From: Paenibacillus sp. USDA918EY
GTDB taxonomy: Bacteria > Bacillota > Bacilli > Paenibacillales > Paenibacillaceae
Assembly: GCF_009870825.1 (NCBI RefSeq)
Contig: NZ_WTWY01000003.1
Location: 124,001-188,000, forward strand
Length of the DNA: 64,000 nucleotides
Direction: 5' to 3'
The number at the start of each line of letters is the position of its first letter. The first letter of the stretch is position 1. The notes beneath the pieces were generated by a model. The model was not told the origin of the DNA, did not search any database, and saw nothing but the letters and a program-made list of their open reading frames with translations. This document shows positions 1-7,990 of this stretch, one piece after another. Both the position numbers and the translations under genes were made by a program.

Positions 1-24
1 ACGGTACCGGGGCGCCTTTTGCCG

Positions 25-903
25 TCAGCTCGTCTTCGCGGGTTTCGTGCTGCGAATCGATGCCGCAGCGTATACAAAGAGCGCCGTCCAGATGAGCGCG
101 AAGCCGATGAGCAGAACCGGCGAGACCGATTCCTTGAACACGAATACGCTCAGTAACAGCATGATCGTCGGCCCGATGTATTGTACGAAGCCGAGCGTGG
201 ACAGCGACATCCGGGCGGCCGCCCGCGCAAAGAAGAGCAGCGGCAGCGCCGTTACCACGCCGGAAAGGAGCAGTTCGACGAACTGGGACGCAGGCAGCGT
301 CCAAGCCGTGGTCTTTCCCACGGCGGCCAAATAGATCCAGTAGCCGAGCGCGACGGGCAGAACTACGGCCGTCTCCGACAACAAGCCTACGGAAGCGTCT
401 TGCACGATCTTCTTCTTCGCGAGGCCGTACAAGCCAAACGACGCGGCCAGCGAGATCGCGACCCACGGGAACCGCCCGTAGTCGATGGCGATGATGAGCA
501 CCGCGGCGCCTGCGATGGCAATCGCGAGCCATTGGCCGCGGTTTGGCTTCTCACGAAGGAAGATGACCGCTAGCAGCACGTTCAACAACGGGTTCAAATA
601 ATAGCCGAGACTGGTCTCGACGACATGGCCGTTGTTGACTGCCCAGATGAAGATGAGCCAATTAGCGGCGATCAGCAGTCCGCTGGCGGCGAGCGATAGC
701 AGGAGCGAACGGCTAGCCGCAATCCGCTTCATGTCACCCCAGCGGCGCTGGACGGCGACGAGAATACCCATGAAGACGAACGACCAGACAACCCGATGTG
801 ACAGAATTTCGCCTGCCGGCACATCGTCAAACAACTTCCAATAAAGCGGGAGAACCCCCCACATGATATACGCGATGATAGCGTTGACCAACCCATTGTT
901 CAT
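25..903 (-). CDS. rarD: RarD-like EamA-family transporter
   Basis: The 292-residue product is a polytopic membrane protein with about ten hydrophobic segments and the two-repeat layout of EamA (drug/metabolite) transporters. The N-terminal stretch with IMWGVLPLYWK and the later YYLNPLLNVLLAVIFLREKP match the RarD subgroup. RarD proteins are annotated as permeases, but their substrates are mostly unknown. The open frame continues upstream to 954, but the ATG at 903 is preceded by AGAGGGGAA at a good distance and begins the first membrane helix, so I start it there. It stands alone; its downstream neighbour lies outside the window. Family confidence is high, substrate unknown. Confidence 0.9.
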   Translation of the reverse strand: MNNGLVNAIIAYIMWGVLPLYWKLFDDVPAGEILSHRVVWSFVFMGILVAVQRRWGDMKRIAASRSLLLSLAASGLLIAANWLIFIWAVNNGHVVETSLGYYLNPLLNVLLAVIFLREKPNRGQWLAIAIAGAAVLIIAIDYGRFPWVAISLAASFGLYGLAKKKIVQDASVGLLSETAVVLPVALGYWIYLAAVGKTTAWTLPASQFVELLLSGVVTALPLLFFARAAARMSLSTLGFVQYIGPTIMLLLSVFVFKESVSPVLLIGFALIWTALFVYAAASIRSTKPAKTS

Positions 904-1144
904 AAGGAATTCCCCTCTTCTCTCTCCGATGTCTGAACGGATTATACGCCTCAATCCTCGCTTAAGTAAAGTAAATAATTGGTTGGCAGTTGACGCTCAC
1001 CTTACGAGGAGCCTCGCGGCGGTAATCGTCGATGGCGTCCCGTAGCACCGCGAATCCTTTCGCCGAACATGCGATCCGGCCGAGGAGGCACAGCCGCCTA
1101 TCGCCTACCGGACTTGTCGGATGATATTTTGCTAGGGGCAAGGG

Positions 1145-1649
1145 ATGAAAAAGCAGCCTGAAATAACGGAAAAACAAGGCAATCATTAATCAGCGTTTTT
1201 TGTGAACTTTATTGCCAATACCGATAGAGAAAATCACGATACAGGAAATTGCAAACAAGTCTGGATATAACCGAAGTACCTTTTATCAGTATTTTACCGA
1301 TGTTTACGATCTGCTTAGCTTCGTCGAAAACGATATATTCGATTTTATCCGGGAGAAATTGAAAAACACAGATCAAACGGATATAAATCCACGGGATATA
1401 CTTCTACTTCGTTTTCACTGCTTCGTCTTTGGCAGCGCAGGCAGAAAGATTTGCCCCCAGATCAATTATTCAGTTTGATAGATATGCTATTTACTTCGGG
1501 GGTATCGTCTGTTCTAAAAAACGGTTAGCCTGCTTGCTTTTTTGTTGCGATTCCATATCGAGCTTGAAGGAACCGCATCATCCGAGAAGGCTCCGGCTAT
1601 TAAAGAAAAAGCCATCGCACATGCCAAGGAAGTTGCCAAACGTTACTAA
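1145..1649 (+). pseudogene. Decayed TetR/AcrR-family regulator
   Basis: Translating all three forward frames gives consecutive pieces of one TetR-type regulator. An ATG at 1145 behind AGGGGCAAGGG reads MKKQPEITEKTRQSL and hits a stop near 1226. The next frame carries on with the helix-turn-helix part (ITIQEIANKSGYNRSTFYQY) from about 1215. A third frame gives QKDLPPDQLFSLIDMLFTSG from about 1442 to a stop at 1526-1528. The frame then returns and ends with IKEKAIAHAKEVAKRY and a TAA at 1647-1649. At least three frameshifts are needed, and the middle of the ligand-binding domain seems shortened, so this is a pseudogene. The region is more AT-rich than its neighbours. No intact partner gene is adjacent. 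Confidence 0.8.
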
Positions 1650-1958
1650 TAGGGGGGGGTAGCATCGTTCTCAAGCCGGAATCCACAAGCTTGACATAGA
1701 TTGTTGATTGTATAAGTTTGCAACAATAATGCCAGGAATCTAAAACCTGGTCTGAAAAGAACCGGCAGCGGTACCCCCTCACTCGTTTCGAGTAGAAAGT
1801 ACCGCTGCTTTTCAATAAACCAGGCTATTTCACCTCTTCCCGGGCGCTTGCTCGGATGGCTTCGGCCGTCTGTCCTGATTCAAATAGGCTGCCGCCGCCA
1901 ACGCCAGATAGGTTCAAACCCTTGATTTAATCCATTATGAGATTGATATTCCCTGCAT
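1650..1958. other. Intergenic region with one hairpin
   Basis: About 300 bases without a supportable gene lie between the TetR pseudogene and the end of the exporter operon. Apart from the hairpin at 1765-1812 I see no RNA gene, operator or coding remnant I can name. Confidence 0.5.
1765..1812 (+). terminator. Hairpin with short T run
   Basis: GCAGCGGTAC (1765-1774) pairs perfectly with GTACCGCTGC (1799-1808). An inner CACTCG/CGAGTG-like stem fills the loop, and TTTT follows on the plus strand. It could end transcripts of the decayed TetR gene. Confidence 0.5.
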
Positions 1959-3170
1959 TTATTCGTAACTTAACGCATCGATCGGTTTCAATCGCGAAGC
2001 CTTATAAGCCGGATAAACGCCAAACAGGATGCCGATCCCTACCGCGCTAAGGAAGGACAGCAGGATGGGCGGAAGCGAGATGACGATCGGCAAAGAGGCG
2101 AATTTTTCGAGCAGGACCGCCGCTCCGATGCCAAACAATATGCCGATCACCCCGCCCAGCATGCTGAGGATCACCGCTTCGGCCAGAAACTGCGTCATAA
2201 TATGTCCGCGCCCCGCCCCAATCGCCTTGCGTATCCCGATTTCGCGCGTCCTTTCCGTCACGGATACGATCATGATGTTCATAATGCCGACGCCCCCGAT
2301 GAACAGCGATATCGCGGCGACCCCCTGAAGCAGGTTGGTCATGATCCGATTGACGCCCTGCGCCGACTCCAAATATTCCTTCTGGGTTTCGATTCTGAAA
2401 TTTCTGGCGTCGCTTGGCTTCAAATTATGCTGAACCCGGAGCGACTCTCCGATATCCGCGCTCGCTTTGTCGATCAGTTCCGGGGTTTTCGCCGAGATGA
2501 CCATCGTGTCGATTCTTTTCGCGCCAAAGCGGTTTTTCATCGTGGTAATCGGAATGTATGCCTGATCGTTTTGGGTCGTGAAACCTTCCAATTTTTCAAG
2601 CACGCCGATAACCGCATACGGAATCCGGTTGATCTGGATCGTCTGGCCGATTAAATTCCCTTTATCCCCGGAAAACAGCCGTTTCGCGGCTTCGCTTTCC
2701 AGAATGACCACATTCATGCCGTGCTGCATTTCATATTGGGTAAAATTTCTGCCCTGCGCGAATTTAAATCCGAATACCCGGTCAAACCGCTTTAAGGTTC
2801 CTTCGACTTGAATATCGTAATGCTGAGGTCCTCTTGCCACCTTCGCGCTGGCTGAAGCTCCTTTAGGCGCCACGCCGGCTACGGTGTCCAGCTTTTCAAT
2901 CCTTTGAACGTCATCCAGTGTCATCCGGTTGGCCTCATAGGAATTTCTTCCGTTTTCGGAATAATCCGGAGCATAAGAATAAACAAAGATCACGTTATTG
3001 CCCATACTCTTAATTTCTTTTTCAATGCTGGCCGTTGAGCCTTTGCCGATGGCTACGATCGCGATGACCGCCCCGACCCCGATGATGATCCCCAGCATGG
3101 TCAGCAGGGAACGAAGCTTATTGGCCGTCAGGCTCGCAAGCGACACGCGTACGATTTCCATTACATTCAT
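1959..3170 (-). CDS. MacB/YknZ-like ABC transporter permease
   Basis: This 403-residue protein has one N-terminal membrane helix (about residues 17-40), a large extracytoplasmic MacB-type domain (about 45-270) and three C-terminal helices of the FtsX domain with [16 protein letters not shown] before the second. This is the architecture of MacB/YknZ permeases, which couple ATP hydrolysis to export of peptides or small molecules without a classical membrane channel. Its start overlaps the stop of the ATPase gene by four bases (ATGA), so the two are translationally coupled. It is the last gene of the leftward operon TolC-like, adaptor, ATPase, permease. The exported substrate cannot be deduced. 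Confidence 0.92.
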   Translation of the reverse strand: MNVMEIVRVSLASLTANKLRSLLTMLGIIIGVGAVIAIVAIGKGSTASIEKEIKSMGNNVIFVYSYAPDYSENGRNSYEANRMTLDDVQRIEKLDTVAGVAPKGASASAKVARGPQHYDIQVEGTLKRFDRVFGFKFAQGRNFTQYEMQHGMNVVILESEAAKRLFSGDKGNLIGQTIQINRIPYAVIGVLEKLEGFTTQNDQAYIPITTMKNRFGAKRIDTMVISAKTPELIDKASADIGESLRVQHNLKPSDARNFRIETQKEYLESAQGVNRIMTNLLQGVAAISLFIGGVGIMNIMIVSVTERTREIGIRKAIGAGRGHIMTQFLAEAVILSMLGGVIGILFGIGAAVLLEKFASLPIVISLPPILLSFLSAVGIGILFGVYPAYKASRLKPIDALSYE

Positions 3171-3886
3171 CTGCCCGATTCCTCCGCCGCCATTCTGCGG
3201 TTCATGATGGCCCTTGACCCTACAATCGCTCCGCCCCGGAAATCGACCAGCCGTTTGGCATATTCGGCCGTTTCCATTTCATGCGTGACAAGCAATATGG
3301 TGGCTCCCCGGTCATTCAGCCTTTGGAAGATCTCCATAATCTCCATGCTTGTCCGGCTGTCAAGGGCGCCCGTAGGTTCATCCGCCAGCAAAATGACCGG
3401 ATGGTTCACGAGCGCCCGCGCGATGGTCACCCGCTGCTGCTGTCCCCCTGACAGCTCGCTTGGCTTGTTTAGCAGCCGGTCCCCCAGCCCTACCTGAACC
3501 AAAGCTTCAATCGCTCTTTTACGGCGTTCCTTGGCGGGAACTCCCGCGTACATCATCGGCAATTCCACATTGGCGAGCGCCGTCGCCCGCGGAAGAAGAT
3601 TAAACTTTTGAAATACGAACCCGATTTTTCGATTTCGAATGATCGCCAGCTCATGTTCCTTCGCCTCCAAAATCGAATAGCCGTCGAGATCGTATTTTCC
3701 GGAAGTGGGCCGATCCAGGCAGCCGATCATGTTCATCATCGTCGACTTCCCCGATCCGGAGGGACCCATAATCGCCACAAACTCCCCTTCGCCAATGGTC
3801 AGGTTTACGCCGCGGAGGGCTTCTATTTTCTGATCTCCCACATGATATACCTTTTTCATGTCTTCGATTTGGATTACCGTTTTCAT
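3167..3886 (-). CDS. ABC transporter ATP-binding protein (MacB/LolD type)
   Basis: The 239-residue ATPase carries Walker [10 protein letters not shown] (residues 41-49), the signature LSGGQQQRV (145-153), Walker B ILLADEP and a following switch His in LLVTHE. The sequence type ([31 protein letters not shown]) is that of the MacB/LolD/YknY group, which energises FtsX-domain permeases. It lies between the adaptor and the permease and overlaps the permease start, so it is almost certainly the motor of this exporter. The binding site residues all look intact. Confidence 0.95.
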   Translation of the reverse strand: MKTVIQIEDMKKVYHVGDQKIEALRGVNLTIGEGEFVAIMGPSGSGKSTMMNMIGCLDRPTSGKYDLDGYSILEAKEHELAIIRNRKIGFVFQKFNLLPRATALANVELPMMYAGVPAKERRKRAIEALVQVGLGDRLLNKPSELSGGQQQRVTIARALVNHPVILLADEPTGALDSRTSMEIMEIFQRLNDRGATILLVTHEMETAEYAKRLVDFRGGAIVGSRAIMNRRMAAEESGR

Positions 3887-3919
3887 ATGCTCATGCTCCC
3901 CCCTTATGCGTGTTTCTGT

Positions 3920-5533
3920 TTAACCGCCAAAGCCGGCGTTCTCGGGGCTGTTTTCCGCTGGAGGTTCGGCCGGGATGACGACGGTGGCTCCTTTGTTCAC
4001 GCCTGATATAATTTCTACCCGGTCGGATGTGTAAATGCCGATTTCAACGGGCTGGAACGTGTACGTTTCAGGGTGAGCCGGGTCGGACGCCAAATACACG
4101 CCGTCTTGGCCGCCTTCCGACTGCAGCGCAGCCAAAGGTATATACAAAACATTGTTATGCGTAGTCAATTGGATCGATATCTGCATATTCATCCCCGTCT
4201 TGAGCGTTCCTTCCGGATCCTGAATCGAAAGCTCCACGGTGTAACTCGTGATCCCGGCATCGGTCACGGCTTGCGGCGAAACGAAGCTGATTTTGCCTTC
4301 GTATTGCTTGTCAGGGTAAGAATCCGTCCGCATGATCGCTTGAAGCCCCATTTTCATTTTCGCAATGTCGGTTTCGTCCACTTTAGCCTGCACTTTCAAT
4401 TGGTTGGAGTTCGAATTGTTCATGACGATAAATGGAGCGGTCGGGATTGTTCCGACATCCCCGTTCACCTTCAAAATCAATCCGTCCCACGGAGCGGTGA
4501 TCTGCAGTTTGGACAACTCGCTTTCCTTTTGTTTCAAATCCGCTTCCGCCTGCAGCACGGCGGCTTCGGCCGACATTACCGCGGAAGGCTCCGGCGGCGC
4601 TTCGGCGGCTTTTAAGCCCGCCAAAGCGGATTGGTAGGAAAGTTTGGCCTCCTCCTCCGCCTGCTTGCCTTTTGTCACCGTTCTCTCATATTGCAGCTCC
4701 GCGTTTTCATATTCTTTTTGCGCTTTATCCAGCGCATCCTGCAAAGCCGTTTGCGCTTTGGCATACTGAAGTTTGGCGTTCTCATAATCATTTTTGGCTT
4801 TTTCCAGGTTCCGTTCGGCCTCCGTCGCTTCATTCAAGGAAACGGCCCCAAGCCCGAATAAATAGGACTGGTCGTCATACTCCTTCTGGCTTTTATCCAA
4901 ATTGGCTTTCGCCGCTGCAATTTGCTGCTCCGCTTCCTTTAATGCGGCGTTTTCGCCCTGCTCCAGGACGGCCTGCTTGGCTTTTTCCAGATTTGCTTTG
5001 GCCGCCGCCTTCTGGTTTTCGGCTTCCTTCAGGGCAAATGGATCATTCACCGAATCCAATGCCATTTTCGCTTTGACGACATTCTCTTTTTGCGCCTCGA
5101 TTTCGTTTGGCTTGGCGCCTTTTTTCACCTCGTCCAGCTTTGCTTTGACAATCGCCAAATTGGATTCCGCGCTTTTGATCTGCATTTTCGCTTCCGAATC
5201 GTCAAGCTGCGCCAGGACTTGTCCGGCTTTCACGCTGTCTCCGGCTTTGACGTTCACCTTGATCAGCTTGCTTGTCCCTGCGCTTGTAAAGTTCAAGTTC
5301 GCTTCTTTGGTCGCCTGTACGATCCCCGCCAAGCTAAGCGTATCCGTTACGTCTCCCTGCTCAACCTTGACGGTTTCATTCGGGGGCGCCACGACAGGTT
5401 TTGGGGTTGTTTTAAAATAAATAAAGATGCCGGCACCGCATAATATGACGATCACAGCCGCAATCCAAATCCAACGTTTTCTGCGCTTCCGCCTCAGAGA
5501 GGTTAATGTCTGGTGATTTTCGATTTCAAGCAC
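3920..5533 (-). CDS. HlyD/MacA-family adaptor with long coiled coil (YknX-like)
   Basis: This 537-residue membrane-fusion protein has a basic N-terminus (SLRRKRRKRW), one membrane anchor (about residues 20-40), a biotinyl-lipoyl half motif (AGDSVKAGQVLAQLDDSEAKMQI) and a very long Ala/Lys/Glu-rich coiled-coil hairpin of roughly 250 residues. It closes with the second lipoyl half, a beta-barrel and a membrane-proximal domain. In Firmicutes such YknX-like adaptors work with YknYZ-type ABC exporters. I chose GTG at 5533 because GGAGG lies eight bases upstream; ATGs at 5557 and 5554 are in frame but lack a clear ribosome binding site. The hairpin is longer than in most MacA proteins, which fits a partner such as the TolC-family protein encoded just upstream. 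Start position is moderately sure, family very sure. Confidence 0.9.
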   Translation of the reverse strand: MLEIENHQTLTSLRRKRRKRWIWIAAVIVILCGAGIFIYFKTTPKPVVAPPNETVKVEQGDVTDTLSLAGIVQATKEANLNFTSAGTSKLIKVNVKAGDSVKAGQVLAQLDDSEAKMQIKSAESNLAIVKAKLDEVKKGAKPNEIEAQKENVVKAKMALDSVNDPFALKEAENQKAAAKANLEKAKQAVLEQGENAALKEAEQQIAAAKANLDKSQKEYDDQSYLFGLGAVSLNEATEAERNLEKAKNDYENAKLQYAKAQTALQDALDKAQKEYENAELQYERTVTKGKQAEEEAKLSYQSALAGLKAAEAPPEPSAVMSAEAAVLQAEADLKQKESELSKLQITAPWDGLILKVNGDVGTIPTAPFIVMNNSNSNQLKVQAKVDETDIAKMKMGLQAIMRTDSYPDKQYEGKISFVSPQAVTDAGITSYTVELSIQDPEGTLKTGMNMQISIQLTTHNNVLYIPLAALQSEGGQDGVYLASDPAHPETYTFQPVEIGIYTSDRVEIISGVNKGATVVIPAEPPAENSPENAGFGG

Positions 5534-5698
5534 GCCGTTTTCCTCCACATTCATCATTACATGTTCTGGCTCAATACTGAAATTTGTTTTTTTACATTGT
5601 GCGAGGTGACCGCTGCGGTTACGGATCGTTCTTCCGGTCGCTGCCCGCCTCCAAATTTCTTGAATATAGCCTTTCACAAAGGTAGAACTCGTTGACTC

Positions 5699-6847
5699 TT
5701 ACAAAAGCCACGGTTTATACAGCGTAAATTCCGCTTGCTTTTGCTGGATCGCGAGCTCCGTCGCCTTTCTTTCCCACTGCTTCACCTTGATCTCGTTCGT
5801 TTTGATTTCCATGCCGGGTATGAGCCCTCTTTTCCATTTATTTTCGGCAAGCGATAGTTCATCCCGGGCATTCTGAAGATTGCGCAGCAGCTCTTCGTAC
5901 TGCGATTGGTACTGCTGGATGCTCAAATAAGCGGTTTTTAGCGATTCCGCCAATTGCTCCTTGGCTTGGGAAAGCTCCATCTTGGCCGCTTCCACGTCCA
6001 GCGCTTTCAGCCGATATTCGCCCACCGCGGTCCCATTGTAATAAGACGCTTCCGCCATCGCTTGTTTCACGGCATTTTCCTGCTTGTACAACGCCGGGCT
6101 GCCGGAAGATGTCATTTCCTGAATATGTAAATCGATGTCAAGCGCCTTGGGCTTGCTGTAGGTCGGTATGTCCACCAGTTCGTATGTCGTCCCCTGCTTT
6201 CTCCCCATCAGTTTGCTCAGGGCATCCTTGGCTTTCTGCGAAGCGGCTTTGCTTTCCGCGAGTTTTTTCTCGGCTTCCTTTTTCGCCTGAACCGCCTTCG
6301 CTTTGTCGTTCTCCGATATTTTGCCGCGGGCAGCCTTGGCGATCGCGATGTTCTCCTCCTGAAGCGCAACGTCCAATGTTTCTTTGTCCGTTGCCTCATT
6401 ATTGGCAGCCGTTATCGCCTCATAGTAGGCTTTCATCGTTTGGAGTTCCAACTGATCCATGACCAGGGGAATTTGCTTCTGTGCATCTTCGTACATGCTT
6501 GCAGCGGCTGCGTATCGTTTGTACGCCGCGCGCAGCGCTTCCGCATCATCCGGCCCGTCGGTATCCTCCCCTTCATGGTTGTCCCGCCTGGTAACCTGCT
6601 TCATTTCATCCGCGGCGCTTTGAAGCATGATCGCGTTCCGTTCCACGGTTTGATTGGCCGTCTTGAGCAAAAGGCTGTTTTCTTGCGCCCATTTGGTTGC
6701 CTGCTCTAATGTCAGCTTTACCTGGGTGGTGCTTGATTCCACAATATAACCTTGGACCACCGTTTCCGCCCGCGCAGGCTGCAGCATCGTCAATGCGACA
6801 AAAGCCGCCGCGGCAGCGGCCAAAGCTAAACGTCCACTCCCTTTCAT
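5699..6847 (-). CDS. TolC-family exported protein
   Basis: The 382-residue product has an export signal (about residues 1-27, ending QPARA), then LTLEQATKWAQENSLLLKTANQTV and long amphipathic helices typical of the TolC/OEP family, with a second half that repeats the pattern (AAKMELSQAKEQLAESLKTAYLSIQQYQSQYEELLRNLQNARDELSLAENKWKRG). TolC proteins form outer-membrane trimers in diderms. This genome otherwise looks monoderm, and the protein lacks an obvious beta-strand set for an outer-membrane barrel, so it probably serves as a helical wall-space component. It is the first gene of the exporter operon, with a short gap to the adaptor gene. Exact role is inference. Confidence 0.85.
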   Translation of the reverse strand: MKGSGRLALAAAAAAFVALTMLQPARAETVVQGYIVESSTTQVKLTLEQATKWAQENSLLLKTANQTVERNAIMLQSAADEMKQVTRRDNHEGEDTDGPDDAEALRAAYKRYAAAASMYEDAQKQIPLVMDQLELQTMKAYYEAITAANNEATDKETLDVALQEENIAIAKAARGKISENDKAKAVQAKKEAEKKLAESKAASQKAKDALSKLMGRKQGTTYELVDIPTYSKPKALDIDLHIQEMTSSGSPALYKQENAVKQAMAEASYYNGTAVGEYRLKALDVEAAKMELSQAKEQLAESLKTAYLSIQQYQSQYEELLRNLQNARDELSLAENKWKRGLIPGMEIKTNEIKVKQWERKATELAIQQKQAEFTLYKPWLL

Positions 6848-6913
6848 TTTCGCCCTCCCGATCCTGATCTTTCTTCATGCCGGCTTACGCCAAACATCCG
6901 GAACCCATAAATC

Positions 6914-6930
6914 ATGGGATATATTCCCAT
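6914..6930. promoter_or_regulatory. Palindrome in exporter operon leader
   Basis: ATGGGA (6914-6919) and TCCCAT (6925-6930) form a perfect six-base inverted repeat with a five-base AT-only centre, about 70 bases upstream of the TolC-like start. Size and position fit a dimeric regulator site, but no regulator gene is adjacent. Confidence 0.4.
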
Positions 6931-6970
6931 AACACTGTACCATTGCGAATAGGGTCATTCCATCGTTATC

Positions 6971-6990
6971 CCTTACATTTGCCTTACATT
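6971..6990 (-). promoter_or_regulatory. Direct repeat, possible response-regulator site
   Basis: Read on the minus strand, AATGTAAGG occurs twice (6982-6990 and 6971-6979) with an 11-base period. Tandem repeats on one face of the helix upstream of a promoter are typical of OmpR-family response regulators. The repeats lie upstream of the exporter operon in the expected orientation. No two-component genes are in the window. Confidence 0.45.
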
Positions 6991-7085
6991 TTTGTCATCT
7001 AAGCAGATTGTATTAAAGAGACACTGGATTTCCCCGTGGATCAAGGAATGACAAGTAAAAACTTTAATTCATCCTATCTCAACGC

Positions 7086-7126
7086 AAAAAAAGAACCCGG
7101 AGCGGATGACCGTCTTCTCCGGGTTC
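7086..7126 (-). terminator. Rho-independent terminator of the ECF operon
   Basis: GAACCCGGAG (7093-7102) pairs with CTCCGGGTTC (7117-7126), and seven A on the plus strand (7086-7092) give a U run to the leftward transcript. It follows the ecfT gene. Confidence 0.85.
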
Positions 7127-7159
7127 CCTTCATTTTGGGGCCTCAACAGGGATGGGATG

Positions 7160-7990
7160 TTATGAAAAAGGATACCAGAAGCCGCGCAGCATCTTGACCT
7201 TCAGCCAGATTCCCGCGGCCAAAAGAACGACGCCAAGGACAACAAACGTCCAATCCAGAGGTTCCATATCCTTGCCGCTGTACCAGGTGCGGCGTTTTTG
7301 CGTGCCAAAGCCGCGCAGCTCCATCGCGTTTGTGACGGAATCGATCCGGTGCAATGCGGATTGAAGCACGGGCACCACCACGGCCGCCAAATTGCGAATG
7401 CGCTGCAGGATGCTTCCGTCCTCCTTGGAAATCCCCATCCCGCGGGCCTGCATCGAATTCAGCGTGCCGCGGAATTCCTCGGTCAGGTCCGGGATGTACC
7501 GGAGGGCGATGCTGACGGCGTAAGCGATTTTGTACGGAACGCCGATCCGGTTCAGGCTTGCTGCAAATGCGCTCGGCTGCGTCGTGAAAATGCACAGGAT
7601 CGTCATCGGCAGCAGCGTCAAATATTTGGCCGACAGCGTCAGCACGTAAAAAAGCGTTTCGCTATTGATCGTGTTGTAGCCAAGCGGAATGACGGGCGTA
7701 TCCGTTCCCGTAAGCCTCGTCGCAAACGTCGGCGTAATCAGTACGATAAAAATGCTGTTCAGCACCGTAAAAATGATCATCAGCCAAAACAAAAACGCCA
7801 TCCGTTTAAACGGAATGCCCGCGGTGACAAGCAACACGATGCCGACGATCAGCATCGGCACGAATACGCGCAAATCCAAAAACATGTATGTCATGACCGT
7901 CCAGGCCATAAAAAGCACCAGCTTGACCGCGCCGTCCAGCCGGTGAAACAGCGAGTTCCCCGTAACGTACAGGCTTCCCGTTCTATTCAT
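7160..7990 (-). CDS. ecfT: ECF transporter transmembrane protein EcfT
   Basis: The 276-residue protein has five to six membrane helices and the two EcfT coupling motifs on cytoplasmic helices, here QARGMG and ELRGFG, which dock on the paired ATPases. EcfT joins the ATPase module to a substrate-binding S component in energy-coupling factor importers. Its start overlaps the end of the ATPase gene by eight bases. The order S component, double ATPase, EcfT describes a self-contained importer with a dedicated energising module. Confidence 0.92.
   Translation of the reverse strand: MNRTGSLYVTGNSLFHRLDGAVKLVLFMAWTVMTYMFLDLRVFVPMLIVGIVLLVTAGIPFKRMAFLFWLMIIFTVLNSIFIVLITPTFATRLTGTDTPVIPLGYNTINSETLFYVLTLSAKYLTLLPMTILCIFTTQPSAFAASLNRIGVPYKIAYAVSIALRYIPDLTEEFRGTLNSMQARGMGISKEDGSILQRIRNLAAVVVPVLQSALHRIDSVTNAMELRGFGTQKRRTWYSGKDMEPLDWTFVVLGVVLLAAGIWLKVKMLRGFWYPFS

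Noticed and set aside
962..1186. Minus-strand 74-codon frame before the TetR remnant
   Set aside because: No ribosome site, no recognisable domain, and it runs antisense across the start of the TetR pseudogene.
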